Source: Flavobacteriales bacterium
GTDB lineage: Bacteria; Bacteroidota; Bacteroidia; CAIKAF01
Assembly: GCA_018401695.1 (NCBI GenBank)
Contig: JAGYKD010000003.1
Span: 124,001 to 188,000 of the forward strand
DNA: 64,000 bases
Direction of reading: 5' to 3'
Below, one piece after another: positions 18,767 to 28,012 of the stretch. The notes beneath the pieces are model-generated. The model was not told the origin of the DNA. It did not search any database and saw only the letters and a list, made by a program, of their open reading frames with translations. A program made the translations under genes and the position numbers. Every line of letters begins with the position of its first letter. Within the stretch, counting starts at the first letter, position 1.

Positions 18767-18861
18767 CTTCCAAGGGTTGTTCTTTGTTTGGATGGTGTTG
18801 TTTAAGCATATGCACCCCCTCTCACATGGGGCCTTATCCCAAACATTACCTATGCCCTCAT

Positions 18862-18888
18862 AAAAAAAAGAGGCCTAAGCCTCTTTTT
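18862..18888 (-). terminator. Rho-independent terminator of the third PKD gene
   Basis: AAAAGAGGC / GCCTCTTTT forms a stem with a 2-4 nt loop. It has an A run on the left, which is the T run on the minus strand, and sits directly after the stop at 18893. It is nearly symmetrical, so it could also work in the other direction. Confidence 0.7.
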
Positions 18889-18892
18889 AAAT

Positions 18893-21526
18893 TCATCGAA
18901 TCAAATGCAGTCTGCCATGGTATTCATACCATTCTCCAAAAATATCCCTGGCACGAACTCGATAGGTATAGGTGTCCTTTTTCAACAACTCCCCATCCTT
19001 GGTTCCATCCCATCCTTTTTTCATGGGCTCTAAATTGCCTTGGCTATGCAAAAGTTCTCCCCAGCGGTTAAAAATGTCCAGTTCAACTTCTACAACGGCT
19101 GCACCGCGCACCAAAAAGACATCGTTTAGACCGTCTCCGTCGGGAGTAAAGGCATTGGGGATATACAAGCTGTATTCAGGCAATACCGTAACCGGACGTG
19201 TGGTGGTATCCGAACAGCCGTATTGGTTGAATGATATTAAGGTAACCCAATAGGTGGCGGTATCTGCCGGATACAAAACCGTCGGATTATTTTCGGTGCT
19301 GGTTTCCCCATTACCGAAATCCCATTCGCTTGATTCTCCCATATCTGAAAGGTTGCCAAACTGTACCAATGGATTGTTGGTGGTAGGTGTTTCCGGGCTA
19401 TACTCAAAAATGGCCGTAGGCTGAGGACGAACGGTGATATATGCTGTTTTAGTAATGCTTGTGTCGCAGCCTTGGTCTGAACGGGCATACAAAGTAACGT
19501 CATAGGTTCCCGGCGCATTTGGATAACTATGGCTGGGACTTTGTTGGGTAGATGTAAAGCCATCACCAAAAGTCCACATCCAATCTACTACTTGACCGGT
19601 ATTTATAGTAGTTAGGTTATTAAACAAGGGGGCTACAGGATAACAACCATCTACCGGATCAGCATTCCAATCAATTTCGGGATTAGGCCAAACCGTCAAA
19701 CTTTTGGTTATGGAGTCTACGCATCCGTGATTACTGGAAGCTATCAGGGTTACAGGATACAGTCCATCTCCCGGATAATTTGCAGTGGGGTTGGTGGCAT
19801 TGGAGCTGCCTTGGCCGGCACCCAAATTCCAAGTGTAGTTTGGTACAGAACCGAAGGGTATGGTGGTCTGATTGGTCAATTGTGTCGTGTAACCTTCACA
19901 AACCTCCGTAAACGTAAAATCAGGAACGGGCAATGGATAAATATCAATAGACTGACTGACCGTGTCGCTGCAACCTTCGGCCGAAGTCACAATAAGCTGC
20001 ACACTATAGCTTCCATGGCTACTAAACACATGGTTGGTGGCAGCATTTCCTTGGTCGGTAGCTCCGTTGTCGTTGAAATCCCATTGCCAATCTGCAATGG
20101 TACTAAACTGCACCGTACTTTGATCGGTAAAAGTCATGGCCTGCAAGTCGCAAACCGATGGCGCAGAAAACTGTGCTGCGGGGTAGGCCCAATTGGTGTA
20201 TTGTTGCGTTGAAGTGCTTGTACAACCATTCGCAGCAGTCACCGTTAAGGTTACGTTCCACTGTCCGGGTTGTGCGTAAGTATGTGAGGGATTTTGCTGA
20301 TTGGATGTACCTCCATCACCAAAGTCCCAATTCCAGCCGGTAATTTGACCGGGGCCGCTTGGGGTTGTGGAGGTGTCCGTGAAATTGGCAGTAAGTCCGC
20401 AATCCGTGGGCAATAAAAAACCGGCCAAGGGGTCGGCATCTACTACTGTTACAGGAAAGGATATGGAGTCTTGGCAACCTGAATTAGCTGTTATAATGAG
20501 CGTTCCTGTGTAATTGCCGTAGTTTTGATAGGTATGTGATGGATTTTGTTGGTTGGAGCTGTTTCCGTCACCAAAATCCCAATTCCAGCCGGCAATTTGG
20601 TTGTTTTGGGCGTAGGAAGAAGTATCGCTGAAATTAATTAATCCCGAACAGCCCGGAACTTGACTTACGGCTCCGGCCAAATCAATCACTTGTATGCAAA
20701 GAGTATCTGAACAAGAAAATCCAGAAGTATCTGCAATGGTTACAATGATGCAAGAGTCTTGAGTTAGGTTAAATAAAGTATCGGTATTGGCATTGGCTCC
20801 CGAAAGACCGGTCGACCATTGAAACGAGGCGGAGGAACCCGAATTGATTTGAATGTCTTCCAAACCCCAGTTGTCGCAGCAAGTACCGGATGAGTTGAAT
20901 TGAATCCAACGAAACATGGTGGCTGGAGTTTGAGCGGCAGGTGGAATGGGAATGGATACCGTATTCCAAACGGTGTAGGGTGTTGGACCCATGGCAGCAT
21001 TACCAAAAGTGCCGGGGTTGGCCGGCAATTGAAATCCTCCCGGCGAAAAATAAGTAATGTCTACCCATGAAACGCCATTGTTTATAGAATATTGGAGCGA
21101 AACCCCTTCATTGGCTTGGTCGGGTCCCTCGCAAGGTTGACCTCCTCCTTGTACTGAATAAATGAAACTAAAATCAATGGTTCCACCTCCGGTAGTATTT
21201 AGGGCTGATGTAGTAATTTGAGGGGTAGTATTGCCGGCACTTGCAGCCCAGTAATAGGGAGTGCCACTGGGGCTTGGCCCACAAGGAGAGCTGAAAAAGG
21301 TGCTGCCGGTTGTGGTCCAACCTGAAGGCAGTCCACCGCTATTGAAATTAAAGTTATAGGCTCCACCGGATTGTAAAAAACCGTTGGCCGTCAGAATCAC
21401 ATCAGAACCGCTGCAAACCGGATTGTGGTTGGCGGTAACGCTAATATTACACACATTTTGTGCAAAGGATTGACTACCAAGGATAAAGAACAGGACAGGA
21501 AGAAAACGCGTAAAAGTGTTTCTCAT
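18893..21526 (-). CDS. Secreted Reelin-like/PKD-repeat protein with T9SS type B sorting domain
   Basis: 877 residues from ATG 21526 (MRNTFTRFLPVLFFILGSQSFAQ, signal peptide). Upstream in-frame codons only add a non-signal leader. Residues about 25-235 form a beta-sandwich domain resembling Reelin repeats: GLPSGWTTTG, SGTPYYWAAS, EGVSLQYSINNGVSWVDITY, and FRWIQFNSSGTCCDNWGLED. Six PKD-like domains follow (WNWDFGDGNSSNQQNPSHTY and variants), then a CHU_C/type B sorting domain (IPNAFTPDGDGLNDVFLV ... FNRWG ... TYTYRVRARDIFGEWYEY). Predicted cargo of the type IX secretion system, acting at the cell surface. The same Reelin-like N-terminus occurs in the protein encoded at 41.1-43.3 kb. It is flanked by two inverted E elements. 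Confidence 0.9.
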   Translation of the reverse strand: MRNTFTRFLPVLFFILGSQSFAQNVCNISVTANHNPVCSGSDVILTANGFLQSGGAYNFNFNSGGLPSGWTTTGSTFFSSPCGPSPSGTPYYWAASAGNTTPQITTSALNTTGGGTIDFSFIYSVQGGGQPCEGPDQANEGVSLQYSINNGVSWVDITYFSPGGFQLPANPGTFGNAAMGPTPYTVWNTVSIPIPPAAQTPATMFRWIQFNSSGTCCDNWGLEDIQINSGSSASFQWSTGLSGANANTDTLFNLTQDSCIIVTIADTSGFSCSDTLCIQVIDLAGAVSQVPGCSGLINFSDTSSYAQNNQIAGWNWDFGDGNSSNQQNPSHTYQNYGNYTGTLIITANSGCQDSISFPVTVVDADPLAGFLLPTDCGLTANFTDTSTTPSGPGQITGWNWDFGDGGTSNQQNPSHTYAQPGQWNVTLTVTAANGCTSTSTQQYTNWAYPAAQFSAPSVCDLQAMTFTDQSTVQFSTIADWQWDFNDNGATDQGNAATNHVFSSHGSYSVQLIVTSAEGCSDTVSQSIDIYPLPVPDFTFTEVCEGYTTQLTNQTTIPFGSVPNYTWNLGAGQGSSNATNPTANYPGDGLYPVTLIASSNHGCVDSITKSLTVWPNPEIDWNADPVDGCYPVAPLFNNLTTINTGQVVDWMWTFGDGFTSTQQSPSHSYPNAPGTYDVTLYARSDQGCDTSITKTAYITVRPQPTAIFEYSPETPTTNNPLVQFGNLSDMGESSEWDFGNGETSTENNPTVLYPADTATYWVTLISFNQYGCSDTTTRPVTVLPEYSLYIPNAFTPDGDGLNDVFLVRGAAVVEVELDIFNRWGELLHSQGNLEPMKKGWDGTKDGELLKKDTYTYRVRARDIFGEWYEYHGRLHLIR

Positions 21527-21651
21527 TTTTATTGGATATATATCAACCAAATATATCAAAATTGCCATTTCTTACCTAAAAATTTCCTGTAAGAAAACAA
21601 GAAATTAAGTTTTTTTAGGGCCGTATTTTGAAACTGAACATGGAATAGTAT

Positions 21652-21803
21652 GGCGCAGGGGGCGAGCCGGTAGCCGGGGCGTTTGGGTGGCTATGCCAAG
21701 CCTGGCTGCACACAGCGACCAAAGGAAGCTCGTTTGCGGCCTTGGCTTGGCAGCCACCCAAATGCCCCGCTAAAGGGGAGCACCCGACCCTTGGGGCGCC
21801 CCA
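21652..21803 (+). repeat. GC-rich structured intergenic element, family E (+ orientation)
   Basis: Bounded by GGCGC (21652) and GGGGCGCC (21793-21800). A long hairpin pairs GGGGCGTTTGGGTGGCTATG with GCAGCCACCCAAATGCCCC and continues as GCCAAGCC/GGCTTGGC. Orientation is inferred from the 5' end AGGGGGCGAGCCGG and from the apical AGCTCGTTTGCGG, which parallels AGCTTTGCGGAA in other copies. It occupies the gap between the third PKD gene and the LysM gene. Confidence 0.7.
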
Positions 21804-21829
21804 AAGGCAATTCCTTTTCCTAATGAAAA

Positions 21830-23389
21830 CTACTTTTCTGAGTATAAGCTTTTTATACGATAATGAAACTGGTCAAAAATCATGAATCGATGCATTATAT
21901 TTTGGTATTTCCCCGGTTCGTATTCCTTAAATTCAAAAGCTACCGGACCCTTTTCGGAGATAGGGCAATGCAAGGCCAAACGGCCATAGGTGCTCCATTG
22001 GTGCATCAACATTTTTGCCAACTCAAAGCCTTGTACTGCAAAGTAGTCAGGTTCCAACTCATATTGACGGCGGTAGCGGTTCCTAAATTGTTTAGTAAGG
22101 CTGTCTTGCCAAGCATGCTGGTAGGGGGCAGGCAAATGCAAATTCATGCGGTCGTAGTAGCCTACTTCCAAAATTTGAAAGTTTATCCATGCTTGTCGGC
22201 CTACCAACAGCAAGTCGTCTTTTTCTTTGAGCAATCGATTAAAACCGGTCAAAAAGTTTTTGACGTCCAGTTCGCCTGAACGTGTCAAAATTACTATTGA
22301 CTTATGCTCAGACTGCAATTCAGCATAAACCGAAGAGGGCCTAAAGGCGGGTTGCCGAATCCGAGTGCTGTCGCTGCCTAAGGTCTCAAATAGTATGCGC
22401 TTAATTTTGTTGTGGCTAAGGCTATCGCCTTTATTTTGGTTTTGAACCAGCACTACTCGGGCGGTGGGGTACCAGGTTTTAAAGTATCCGAAAAGTTCGC
22501 GCCAATGGCTGTCTTCGGTGGGAGTGAGCCGAACGGTTGCACCGGGTGCCTTGGAAATGTCCGGACTTTGACTGAAAGGAGAAATGAGGGGTCTACCTAC
22601 TGCGCTAAGTGCTTTTGCTGCGGTTAGGAATTTGTCGGTAAACAGTGGCCCAATCACCACATCGGGGGTGTCCTTGTTTACTATCCAATTTCCGGTATTT
22701 AGCCTGGATTCCCAAGAAGGGTTTTGGGTGTCAAAAATGCTTAATTGCACTTCACCTGCCATGGAACTTAAGCTGTCTAAGCCTATTTTAAAGCCTTGGT
22801 AAAATGATGCCGCCAAAGAAGCTCCAGGCTCTGCGCCGCCGCCAAAAGGAAGCATAAGGCAAATGCGAAGGGCTCGAGCCCTTTTTTCAATGATTTCGCA
22901 AGGGACAGCCTTGGAAAGCTCCAGGCGCGCCAGCCCGGCAGTGTCTTTTTGTCCTTTGTTGGCTTGGGCGGTATCCGGCACTGTTTTTACCCCGCTTTGG
23001 TACTTTTGGGATCGAATGTGTAACGATTGTCCGGCTTTGAGGCCTTGCCTTAAGGATGGGTTCCAAATCAGCATACTGTCGATGCTGACTTCATAGTGCC
23101 GGGAAAGTCCATAAAGGGTCTCTCCTTCTTTGACCAAATGAGAAATGAATCCGGGGGGAGCATCTTGCTGTGGACTTTGGCTTGATGCTATGGAGGGAAT
23201 TCGGAGCATCATGCCCGGTTGCAAGCCTTCTGCCGCCTCGGGATTCATTTGAATGAGCGTATCTACAGTGGTTTTATAGGTCTTGGAAATGCCGTACCAA
23301 GTATCTCCCGGTTGCACTTGGTATACCTGCTGCGCAGAAGCAGCAACTGCCAAGATTAAAAACAAAAAAAGCCCAAGGTATTTTTTCAT
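21830..23389 (-). CDS. LysM-domain protein with a periplasmic-binding (LpoA/ABC substrate-binding-like) domain
   Basis: 519 residues from ATG 23389 (MKKYLGLFLFLILAVAASAQ, signal peptide). A TTG at 23404 would extend it by five residues but is less likely. Two LysM modules follow: YQVQPGDTWYGISKTY...LQPGMMLRIP (about residues 20-65) and HLVKEGETLYGLSRHY...LKAGQSLHI (about residues 83-130). From about residue 165 the protein resembles type 1 periplasmic binding folds (LRICLMLPF ... AASFYQGFKIGLDSL ... DVVIGPLF). LysM binds peptidoglycan, so this is a periplasmic, wall-associated protein. A role in sensing or regulating wall synthesis is inference. It starts 18 bp after guaA and is probably cotranscribed with it. 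Confidence 0.85.
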   Translation of the reverse strand: MKKYLGLFLFLILAVAASAQQVYQVQPGDTWYGISKTYKTTVDTLIQMNPEAAEGLQPGMMLRIPSIASSQSPQQDAPPGFISHLVKEGETLYGLSRHYEVSIDSMLIWNPSLRQGLKAGQSLHIRSQKYQSGVKTVPDTAQANKGQKDTAGLARLELSKAVPCEIIEKRARALRICLMLPFGGGAEPGASLAASFYQGFKIGLDSLSSMAGEVQLSIFDTQNPSWESRLNTGNWIVNKDTPDVVIGPLFTDKFLTAAKALSAVGRPLISPFSQSPDISKAPGATVRLTPTEDSHWRELFGYFKTWYPTARVVLVQNQNKGDSLSHNKIKRILFETLGSDSTRIRQPAFRPSSVYAELQSEHKSIVILTRSGELDVKNFLTGFNRLLKEKDDLLLVGRQAWINFQILEVGYYDRMNLHLPAPYQHAWQDSLTKQFRNRYRRQYELEPDYFAVQGFELAKMLMHQWSTYGRLALHCPISEKGPVAFEFKEYEPGKYQNIMHRFMIFDQFHYRIKSLYSEK

Positions 23390-23407
23390 GATTTTTTCAT
23401 GCAATTA

Positions 23408-24946
23408 TCATTCCCATTCAATAGTGGCAGGTGGTTTAGAGCTGATGTCGTACACCACCCGGTTCACTCCCGGAACTTGGTTTATGATGCGGTTGGAAAT
23501 ATGCTGCAAAAATTCATAGGGCAAATCTACCCAATCGGCCGTCATGCCATCGGTGCTGCTAACGGCTCTAAGGGCTACCACATGTTCGTAGCTGCGTTCG
23601 TCGCCCATAACGCCCACCGATTTTACCGGTAAAAAAATGGCCCCTGCTTGCCAGATTTGATCGTATAAACCGGCAGATTTGAGTCCTTCAATAAATATAT
23701 GGTCTACTTGTTTTAGAGCTTCTACGTTTTTTTCGTCGATGGCGCCCAGCATGCGAATGGCAAGTCCCGGACCGGGAAAAGGGTGCCGTTGCAAAAAGGG
23801 CGCCGGAATGCCTAAACTTTGTCCCATTCTTCGCACTTCATCTTTAAACAAACTTCTTAAAGGCTCCAGCACCTTTAATTTCATCTGTTCTGGTAGGCCT
23901 CCCACGTTGTGGTGGCTTTTTATGGTAACCGAAGGGCCATTAACAGATACAGACTCAATCACATCCGGATAAATGGTGCCTTGGCCCAAGAAAGAAATTC
24001 CTGGTATGGCCGAGGATTCTTTATCGAACAATTCAATGAAAAGTCTGCCAATGATTTTTCGCTTTTCTTCCGGATCGCTTACTCCTTTCAGTTCCTTAAA
24101 GAATAAGTTTTTGGCGTCAATCCGCTTCACCGGAAGTTTTAGTTCGCGGTAGGCTTCCATTACTTGGTCGCCTTCGTTGAGTCGGAGCAAGCCGTGGTCC
24201 ACAAAAAAGCAATGCAGTTTGGAACCAATGGCTCGATGAATTAAAGTGGCGGCCACGGTAGAGTCAACTCCACCCGAAAGGGCCATAGCAACTTCGGCTT
24301 CGCCTACTTTTTCTTGAATGGCAGCAATGGTTTCTTCAATAAAAGCTCCGGGAGTCCAATCGCCGGTGCAGCCGCAAATATCAAACAAAAAGTTTTTGAG
24401 CAACAGGCTGCCTTGGGTGGAGTGGTAAACTTCGGGGTGGAACTGCAAGCCAAACCAAGGATTTTCTTTGTGTACATAAGCTGCCACAGGAATGTCTTCG
24501 GTTCGGGCAATTACCTCAATTTCGGGTCCCGGATCAACGATGGAATCGGCGTGCGACATCCATACTTGACTTGGGTTTTCAAAGCCATTAAACAAGGGAA
24601 TTGTTTGCTCAACCCAAACTTTGGACCGGCCGTATTCTCTGTGTTTAGATGCTTCTACTTTTCCTCCGCAGTGTTGTGCCAGCCATTGAGCGCCATAGCA
24701 AATGCCTAAAATAGGCAACCGGGTATTTAGCCAAGCTTCTTGAGGTTCGGGAGGGTTTGCTTGTCGAACACTAGCCGGGCTCCCAGAAAAAATAAGACCT
24801 TTAATGTGGGGCAAATGCTCTTTTACCTCTTCCCAAGGGGTAGAAAAAGGAAGAATTTCGCAATATACCTGATGTTCACGCAACCTTCTTGCAATGAGCT
24901 GAGTGTATTGCGAACCAAAATCTAAAATGAGCATTCGCTGATGCAT
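23408..24946 (-). CDS. guaA: GMP synthase (glutamine-hydrolysing)
   Basis: 512 residues, the normal length. Catalyses XMP + ATP + glutamine to GMP in purine synthesis. An N-terminal class I glutamine amidotransferase has LGICYGAQWLAQHCGG with the nucleophilic Cys, and the HPEVYHS catalytic His/Glu. The ATP-pyrophosphatase domain has the P-loop ALSGGVDSTVAATL. The C-terminal dimerisation part has HPFPGPGLAIR and ends PPATIEWE. ATG 24946 (MHQRMLILDFGSQYTQ) is chosen; a long in-frame extension upstream (to 25009) is not homologous to the family. Just before this ATG is AAACTTTG plus 4 nt, one base off the TAnnTTTG element seen at the same spacing in other genes. Confidence 0.96.
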   Translation of the reverse strand: MHQRMLILDFGSQYTQLIARRLREHQVYCEILPFSTPWEEVKEHLPHIKGLIFSGSPASVRQANPPEPQEAWLNTRLPILGICYGAQWLAQHCGGKVEASKHREYGRSKVWVEQTIPLFNGFENPSQVWMSHADSIVDPGPEIEVIARTEDIPVAAYVHKENPWFGLQFHPEVYHSTQGSLLLKNFLFDICGCTGDWTPGAFIEETIAAIQEKVGEAEVAMALSGGVDSTVAATLIHRAIGSKLHCFFVDHGLLRLNEGDQVMEAYRELKLPVKRIDAKNLFFKELKGVSDPEEKRKIIGRLFIELFDKESSAIPGISFLGQGTIYPDVIESVSVNGPSVTIKSHHNVGGLPEQMKLKVLEPLRSLFKDEVRRMGQSLGIPAPFLQRHPFPGPGLAIRMLGAIDEKNVEALKQVDHIFIEGLKSAGLYDQIWQAGAIFLPVKSVGVMGDERSYEHVVALRAVSSTDGMTADWVDLPYEFLQHISNRIINQVPGVNRVVYDISSKPPATIEWE

Positions 24947-25096
24947 GGTACAAAGTTTTGAAACCAAACGGTCGATGTAGGAGTATGCTTTACCTTTTAT
25001 GTTGTCCAAACCAAATTTCTAAGCATATGCAACCGTGCTTTATTTCTGAAAGGGTTTAGCTTAGGTTAAAACCATACTGCCTGTAGCGACACCCTG

Positions 25097-25104
25097 CAAA
25101 TATA
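25097..25104 (-). promoter_or_regulatory. Candidate TAnnTTTG element upstream of guaA
   Basis: Minus-strand TATATTTG, about 150 nt before the guaA start. It matches the -7 consensus exactly but no TTG -33 partner is evident, and a near-consensus element lies much closer to the gene. The rest of 25010-25216 holds nothing recognisable. Confidence 0.3.
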
Positions 25105-25216
25105 GTCAGCTTGGCTTTGCCTGCCTTTACATTTTTGCCAACACGTATTAAAACTTTAGGGGAAAAAAGGTGGCAAAGAACCATGAAAAGGCCATGCCTA
25201 GGCCATACCGCAGGCT

Positions 25217-27190
25217 TTAGTCGGCAAGAATAACAAATTCAGTGCGTCTGTTTTTGGCTCGACCTTCTTCGCTTGCATTATCGGCGACCGGTTGACTTTG
25301 TCCAAAGCCTCTGCTTTCTAAGCGCTGCTCCTCAATGCCCATGGCCATTAAAAAGGCCTTAACGGCATCGGCTCTTGCTTGTGAAAGCTCGAGGTTTTGA
25401 GCGGCTTGTCCAACGTTGTCGGTATGCCCGTGAATCCCAACCCTTAGTTTAGGTTTTTGGGCTAGCCATTCACCAAAGCCTTGAATGTTTTTAATGGCGG
25501 CCTGGTTCAATTCGGCAGAATTGGTGGCAAACACTATGTCTTGCAAGCGGTATGCGGCACCTTCTTTGATGGGCCCGGAGCTGAGTTTAACCTTGGTTTC
25601 AGCGCTTGCTTCCTTTGGTTTGATGGTGGTAGAAGCATAGGCCAAACCTTCGGACTGGACGGTGACTCTATGTTCGGCATGGACGGCCACAATTGCTACA
25701 AAGCTTCCGTCGGTGGAGTCGGCTCGAAGCCTGGTTACTTCTTGGGTAGTTTCGTTTTTTATTTCAATTACTCCACCCAGGGCATTGCCGTCGGGATCTT
25801 CCAGTGCGCCTTCGATAAGCATTACTTTTTCGGGGCGTGCAGCGGGGTGCAATTCAAAAGAAAACAAATCCAAACCACCTTTTCCCAAGCGTGTGCCATT
25901 AGGTAGACTTAATTGATTGGTTGAAAAGAACCCTGTTTTGCCGTCCAAGGAAACAAAAAAGCTAACCTCGTCGCCTTCGGTATTTATGGGGTATCCAATA
26001 TTGACCGGTTCTTTCCAGCTGCCATCGATGTTTCTTTTGGTATAGAAAATATCGTAGCCACCCAAACCTCTGTGGCCTTTTGAGGAAAAATACAAGGTTT
26101 GACTATCGCTGTGCAAAAAAGGCGTAAGTTCATTTTGCTCCGAATTAATTACCGGTCCCAGGTTTTCGGGTTTGCTCCAACGGCCGAGCGCATCGCGGGT
26201 AGATATGTACAAGTCGGTGCCTCCCAGTCCTCCACCTCTGGCTGAGGCAAAAATCATAGTATTTCCATCATAGCTTATGGTAGGTTGGGAATCCCAGGTG
26301 CTGGAATTCACCACTCCTCCCAAATTTCGCAAAGGCGCCCACCGGTATTTGTCCCAATAGCTGGTCCAAATGTCGCAGGCTTCGGCGGCATTGTTGGTAC
26401 AGACCACAAAATACATGGTTTTATTGTCCGCGGTCACTGAGGCGGCTCCGTTGGTATGTTCCATATTAAAGGGTCGTGGCATTTCTTCTCCCAATTCCCA
26501 AGCACCGTCGGCCTCTCTTTTGCTTCGGTAAAAGATTTCCACACCAATTGGTTCTGCTGAGCTTCCCGCAATTCCGCCTCTTGGTTTCCGTAGTTCTTTT
26601 CGAGTGAAATAAATGTATTTATTGTCGGGTGATAAAGAGGCAGAGTATTCGTCTTTTTCGGTGCAAATATGCGCTACGGCCTTAGGCTCAAAGGGCACCG
26701 GATTTTTCTTTAGGTCGCCTTCTTTTTTCCACAGGGGCAGGTTTTGTTTTACTTCGTCGTAGCTGGCGTCCGAAACATCGTCAAAAGTCAAAAACTTTTC
26801 CCAAGCAGCCACAGCCTCTGGGATTAATCCTAATCCATATTTCATTTTACCTAAATAAAAATAGGTATATGGACTGTATTCGGGACACCATTCAGCCACG
26901 GCTTCCAAGGCTGGCAAGCTTTCGTCAAAGCGCTCGGCCAGCCAGGTTTTTTTTGCCAGCAAAAACTGGGCTTCAACGCAGGAGGGGTCGTTTTCTACTG
27001 CCTTGCGCAAAAACATGCGTTGTTCGCCCGATATATCGGATTTCTCCACCTTTTTCAGCCATTTTTCAGCTTCTTTTGAGCAGGATTCCGGGCAGGCCTC
27101 AGGGTTCACTTTCCATAATTGGGGCAGAGCCTCTCCGCTTGTGAGCAATACCAGTGCCAAAGCCAAGCAGAAACGAGTAATCGTGTGCAT
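25217..27190 (-). CDS. PorE-like TPR/PD40 propeller/OmpA-family protein
   Basis: 657 residues from ATG 27190; an ATG one codon earlier is equally possible. Signal peptide MHTITRFCLALALVLLTSGE. Order of domains: TPR-like helices (about 35-150, AEKWLKKVEK ... EAVAAWEKFL); WD40-like PD40 repeats (about 180-430: YSASLSPDNKYIYFTRK, PTISYDGNTMIFASARGG, LTPFLHSDSQTLYFSSKG); a carboxypeptidase-regulatory-like beta domain (about 440-520, IEGALEDPDGNALGGVIEIK); and a C-terminal OmpA domain (about 545-655, IHGHTDNVGQ ... LSQARADAVKAFL ... GRAKNRRTEF) that binds peptidoglycan. This order is that of PorE, a T9SS accessory protein of Porphyromonas. Similar paralogues are common in Bacteroidota, so assignment to T9SS is plausible, not proven. 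No lipobox Cys is seen. Confidence 0.8.
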   Translation of the reverse strand: MHTITRFCLALALVLLTSGEALPQLWKVNPEACPESCSKEAEKWLKKVEKSDISGEQRMFLRKAVENDPSCVEAQFLLAKKTWLAERFDESLPALEAVAEWCPEYSPYTYFYLGKMKYGLGLIPEAVAAWEKFLTFDDVSDASYDEVKQNLPLWKKEGDLKKNPVPFEPKAVAHICTEKDEYSASLSPDNKYIYFTRKELRKPRGGIAGSSAEPIGVEIFYRSKREADGAWELGEEMPRPFNMEHTNGAASVTADNKTMYFVVCTNNAAEACDIWTSYWDKYRWAPLRNLGGVVNSSTWDSQPTISYDGNTMIFASARGGGLGGTDLYISTRDALGRWSKPENLGPVINSEQNELTPFLHSDSQTLYFSSKGHRGLGGYDIFYTKRNIDGSWKEPVNIGYPINTEGDEVSFFVSLDGKTGFFSTNQLSLPNGTRLGKGGLDLFSFELHPAARPEKVMLIEGALEDPDGNALGGVIEIKNETTQEVTRLRADSTDGSFVAIVAVHAEHRVTVQSEGLAYASTTIKPKEASAETKVKLSSGPIKEGAAYRLQDIVFATNSAELNQAAIKNIQGFGEWLAQKPKLRVGIHGHTDNVGQAAQNLELSQARADAVKAFLMAMGIEEQRLESRGFGQSQPVADNASEEGRAKNRRTEFVILAD

Positions 27191-27314
27191 CATGTGGGTA
27201 ATAACGTTTCAAAAACGATTTTGGTGCATAAAAATACGGACTCTTTAAGCAGTTTGATATTCAAGGATACAGGACTTATCAACGATTTTTTTTCTTAATT
27301 ATCTTCTATTTTGT

Positions 27315-27345
27315 TTGGCATAATCCCGATTAGCTTTTACATTTG
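27315..27345 (+). promoter_or_regulatory. Promoter of tRNA-Lys
   Basis: TTG (27315-27317) and TACATTTG (27338-27345) are separated by 20 nt, a good fit to the Bacteroidota promoter (TTG, about 20 nt, TAnnTTTG). The tRNA begins 19 nt further on. Confidence 0.7.
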
Positions 27346-27363
27346 CACTCCCAATTCGATAAC

Positions 27364-27437
27364 GAATCCTTAGCTCAGTTGGCTAGAGCACAACACTTTT
27401 AATGTTGGGGTCCTGGGTTCGAGCCCCAGAGGATTCA
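27364..27437 (+). tRNA. tRNA-Lys (anticodon UUU)
   Basis: 74 nt, CCA not encoded. Acceptor GAATCCT pairs with AGGATTC, discriminator A. D arm GCTC AGTTGGCTA GAGC. Anticodon stem CAACA/TGTTG with loop CTTTTAA, anticodon TTT. Variable region GGGTC. T arm CTGGG TTCGAGC CCCAG. All stems pair fully. Confidence 0.97.
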
Positions 27438-27445
27438 CTTTTTAA

Positions 27446-27467
27446 GGCCCCATTTTGGGGCTTTTTT
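27446..27467 (+). terminator. Rho-independent terminator of tRNA-Lys
   Basis: GCCCC ATTTT GGGGC followed by six T, starting 9 nt after the tRNA. Confidence 0.85.
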
Positions 27468-27503
27468 GTTTTTGGGCCCCTCCCTCTCTGTTATTTTGTG
27501 TTC

Positions 27504-27645
27504 CATGTCGGCCATCCCTCCAGCCTTAGGCATGGCCCAAAAGGGCTGATTGCCTTGCCGGGCGTTCCGCAAAGCTCCACACCGCCAAGGCAGCATCCCT
27601 ATTTTGGCCCAAAGCCAAAGGCGTCCGCTCTGTCCGGGGGCCATG
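27504..27645 (-). repeat. GC-rich structured intergenic element, family E (- orientation)
   Basis: On the minus strand it begins GGCCCCCGGACAGAGCGG, matching the E 5' motif. The inner stem pairs GGGCCAAAA with TTTTGGGCC, and GCTGCCTTG with CAAGGCAATCAGC. Its apex GGTGTGGAGCTTTGCGGAAC is almost the same as the E copy at 49.7 kb. It lies just past the tRNA terminator. Confidence 0.72.
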
Positions 27646-27694
27646 CTGCGAAGTTCGGCGTTTGACTTTTGTTTTTTATATCCCAGTCCCTTTT

Positions 27695-27838
27695 GAGACT
27701 GTAGATGCCTTGTGTTTTTAAGTTTTTTGAATGCCGGCCATAGCCCCGGTACGCATTTATGCGCGGGTACATTGAAAGGCCGCTGACGCTTCGGTCAGGA
27801 CAGGATCGCCGTTAGAATAGCAACGCGTCAGCAGCCCC
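27695..27838 (-). repeat. Inverted-repeat-ended intergenic element, family F (- orientation, 144 bp)
   Basis: On the minus strand it reads GCTGACGCGTTGCTATTCT ... CGATCCTGTCCTGACCGAAG ... CTTAAAAACACAAGGCATC ... GTCTC, aligned end to end with the F copy at 32.1 kb. The terminal repeats here have diverged from each other, so pairing of the ends is imperfect. The sequence from 27839 to 28012 holds no recognised feature. Confidence 0.65.
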
Positions 27839-28012
27839 ATTTTTTGTTTACTACCTAAAAAAGCCTTTCCTTTCTATTTTTTTGACAATGGTGCCTTTAT
27901 GTCTGTATTACAAGGGCTTAAACTGCTGCCTGGATAAGAAAATTGGGAGCGTAAATTTATCGTGTAAAAAAGTTTACTAACTTAAATCTGATTTTCGAAT
28001 AAATCCAAGCTT

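Noticed and set aside
23390-25216. Purine riboswitch upstream of guaA or between guaA and the LysM gene
   Set aside because: The guaA-LysM gap is too short and the guaA upstream region shows no aptamer-like conserved core that I can recognise.
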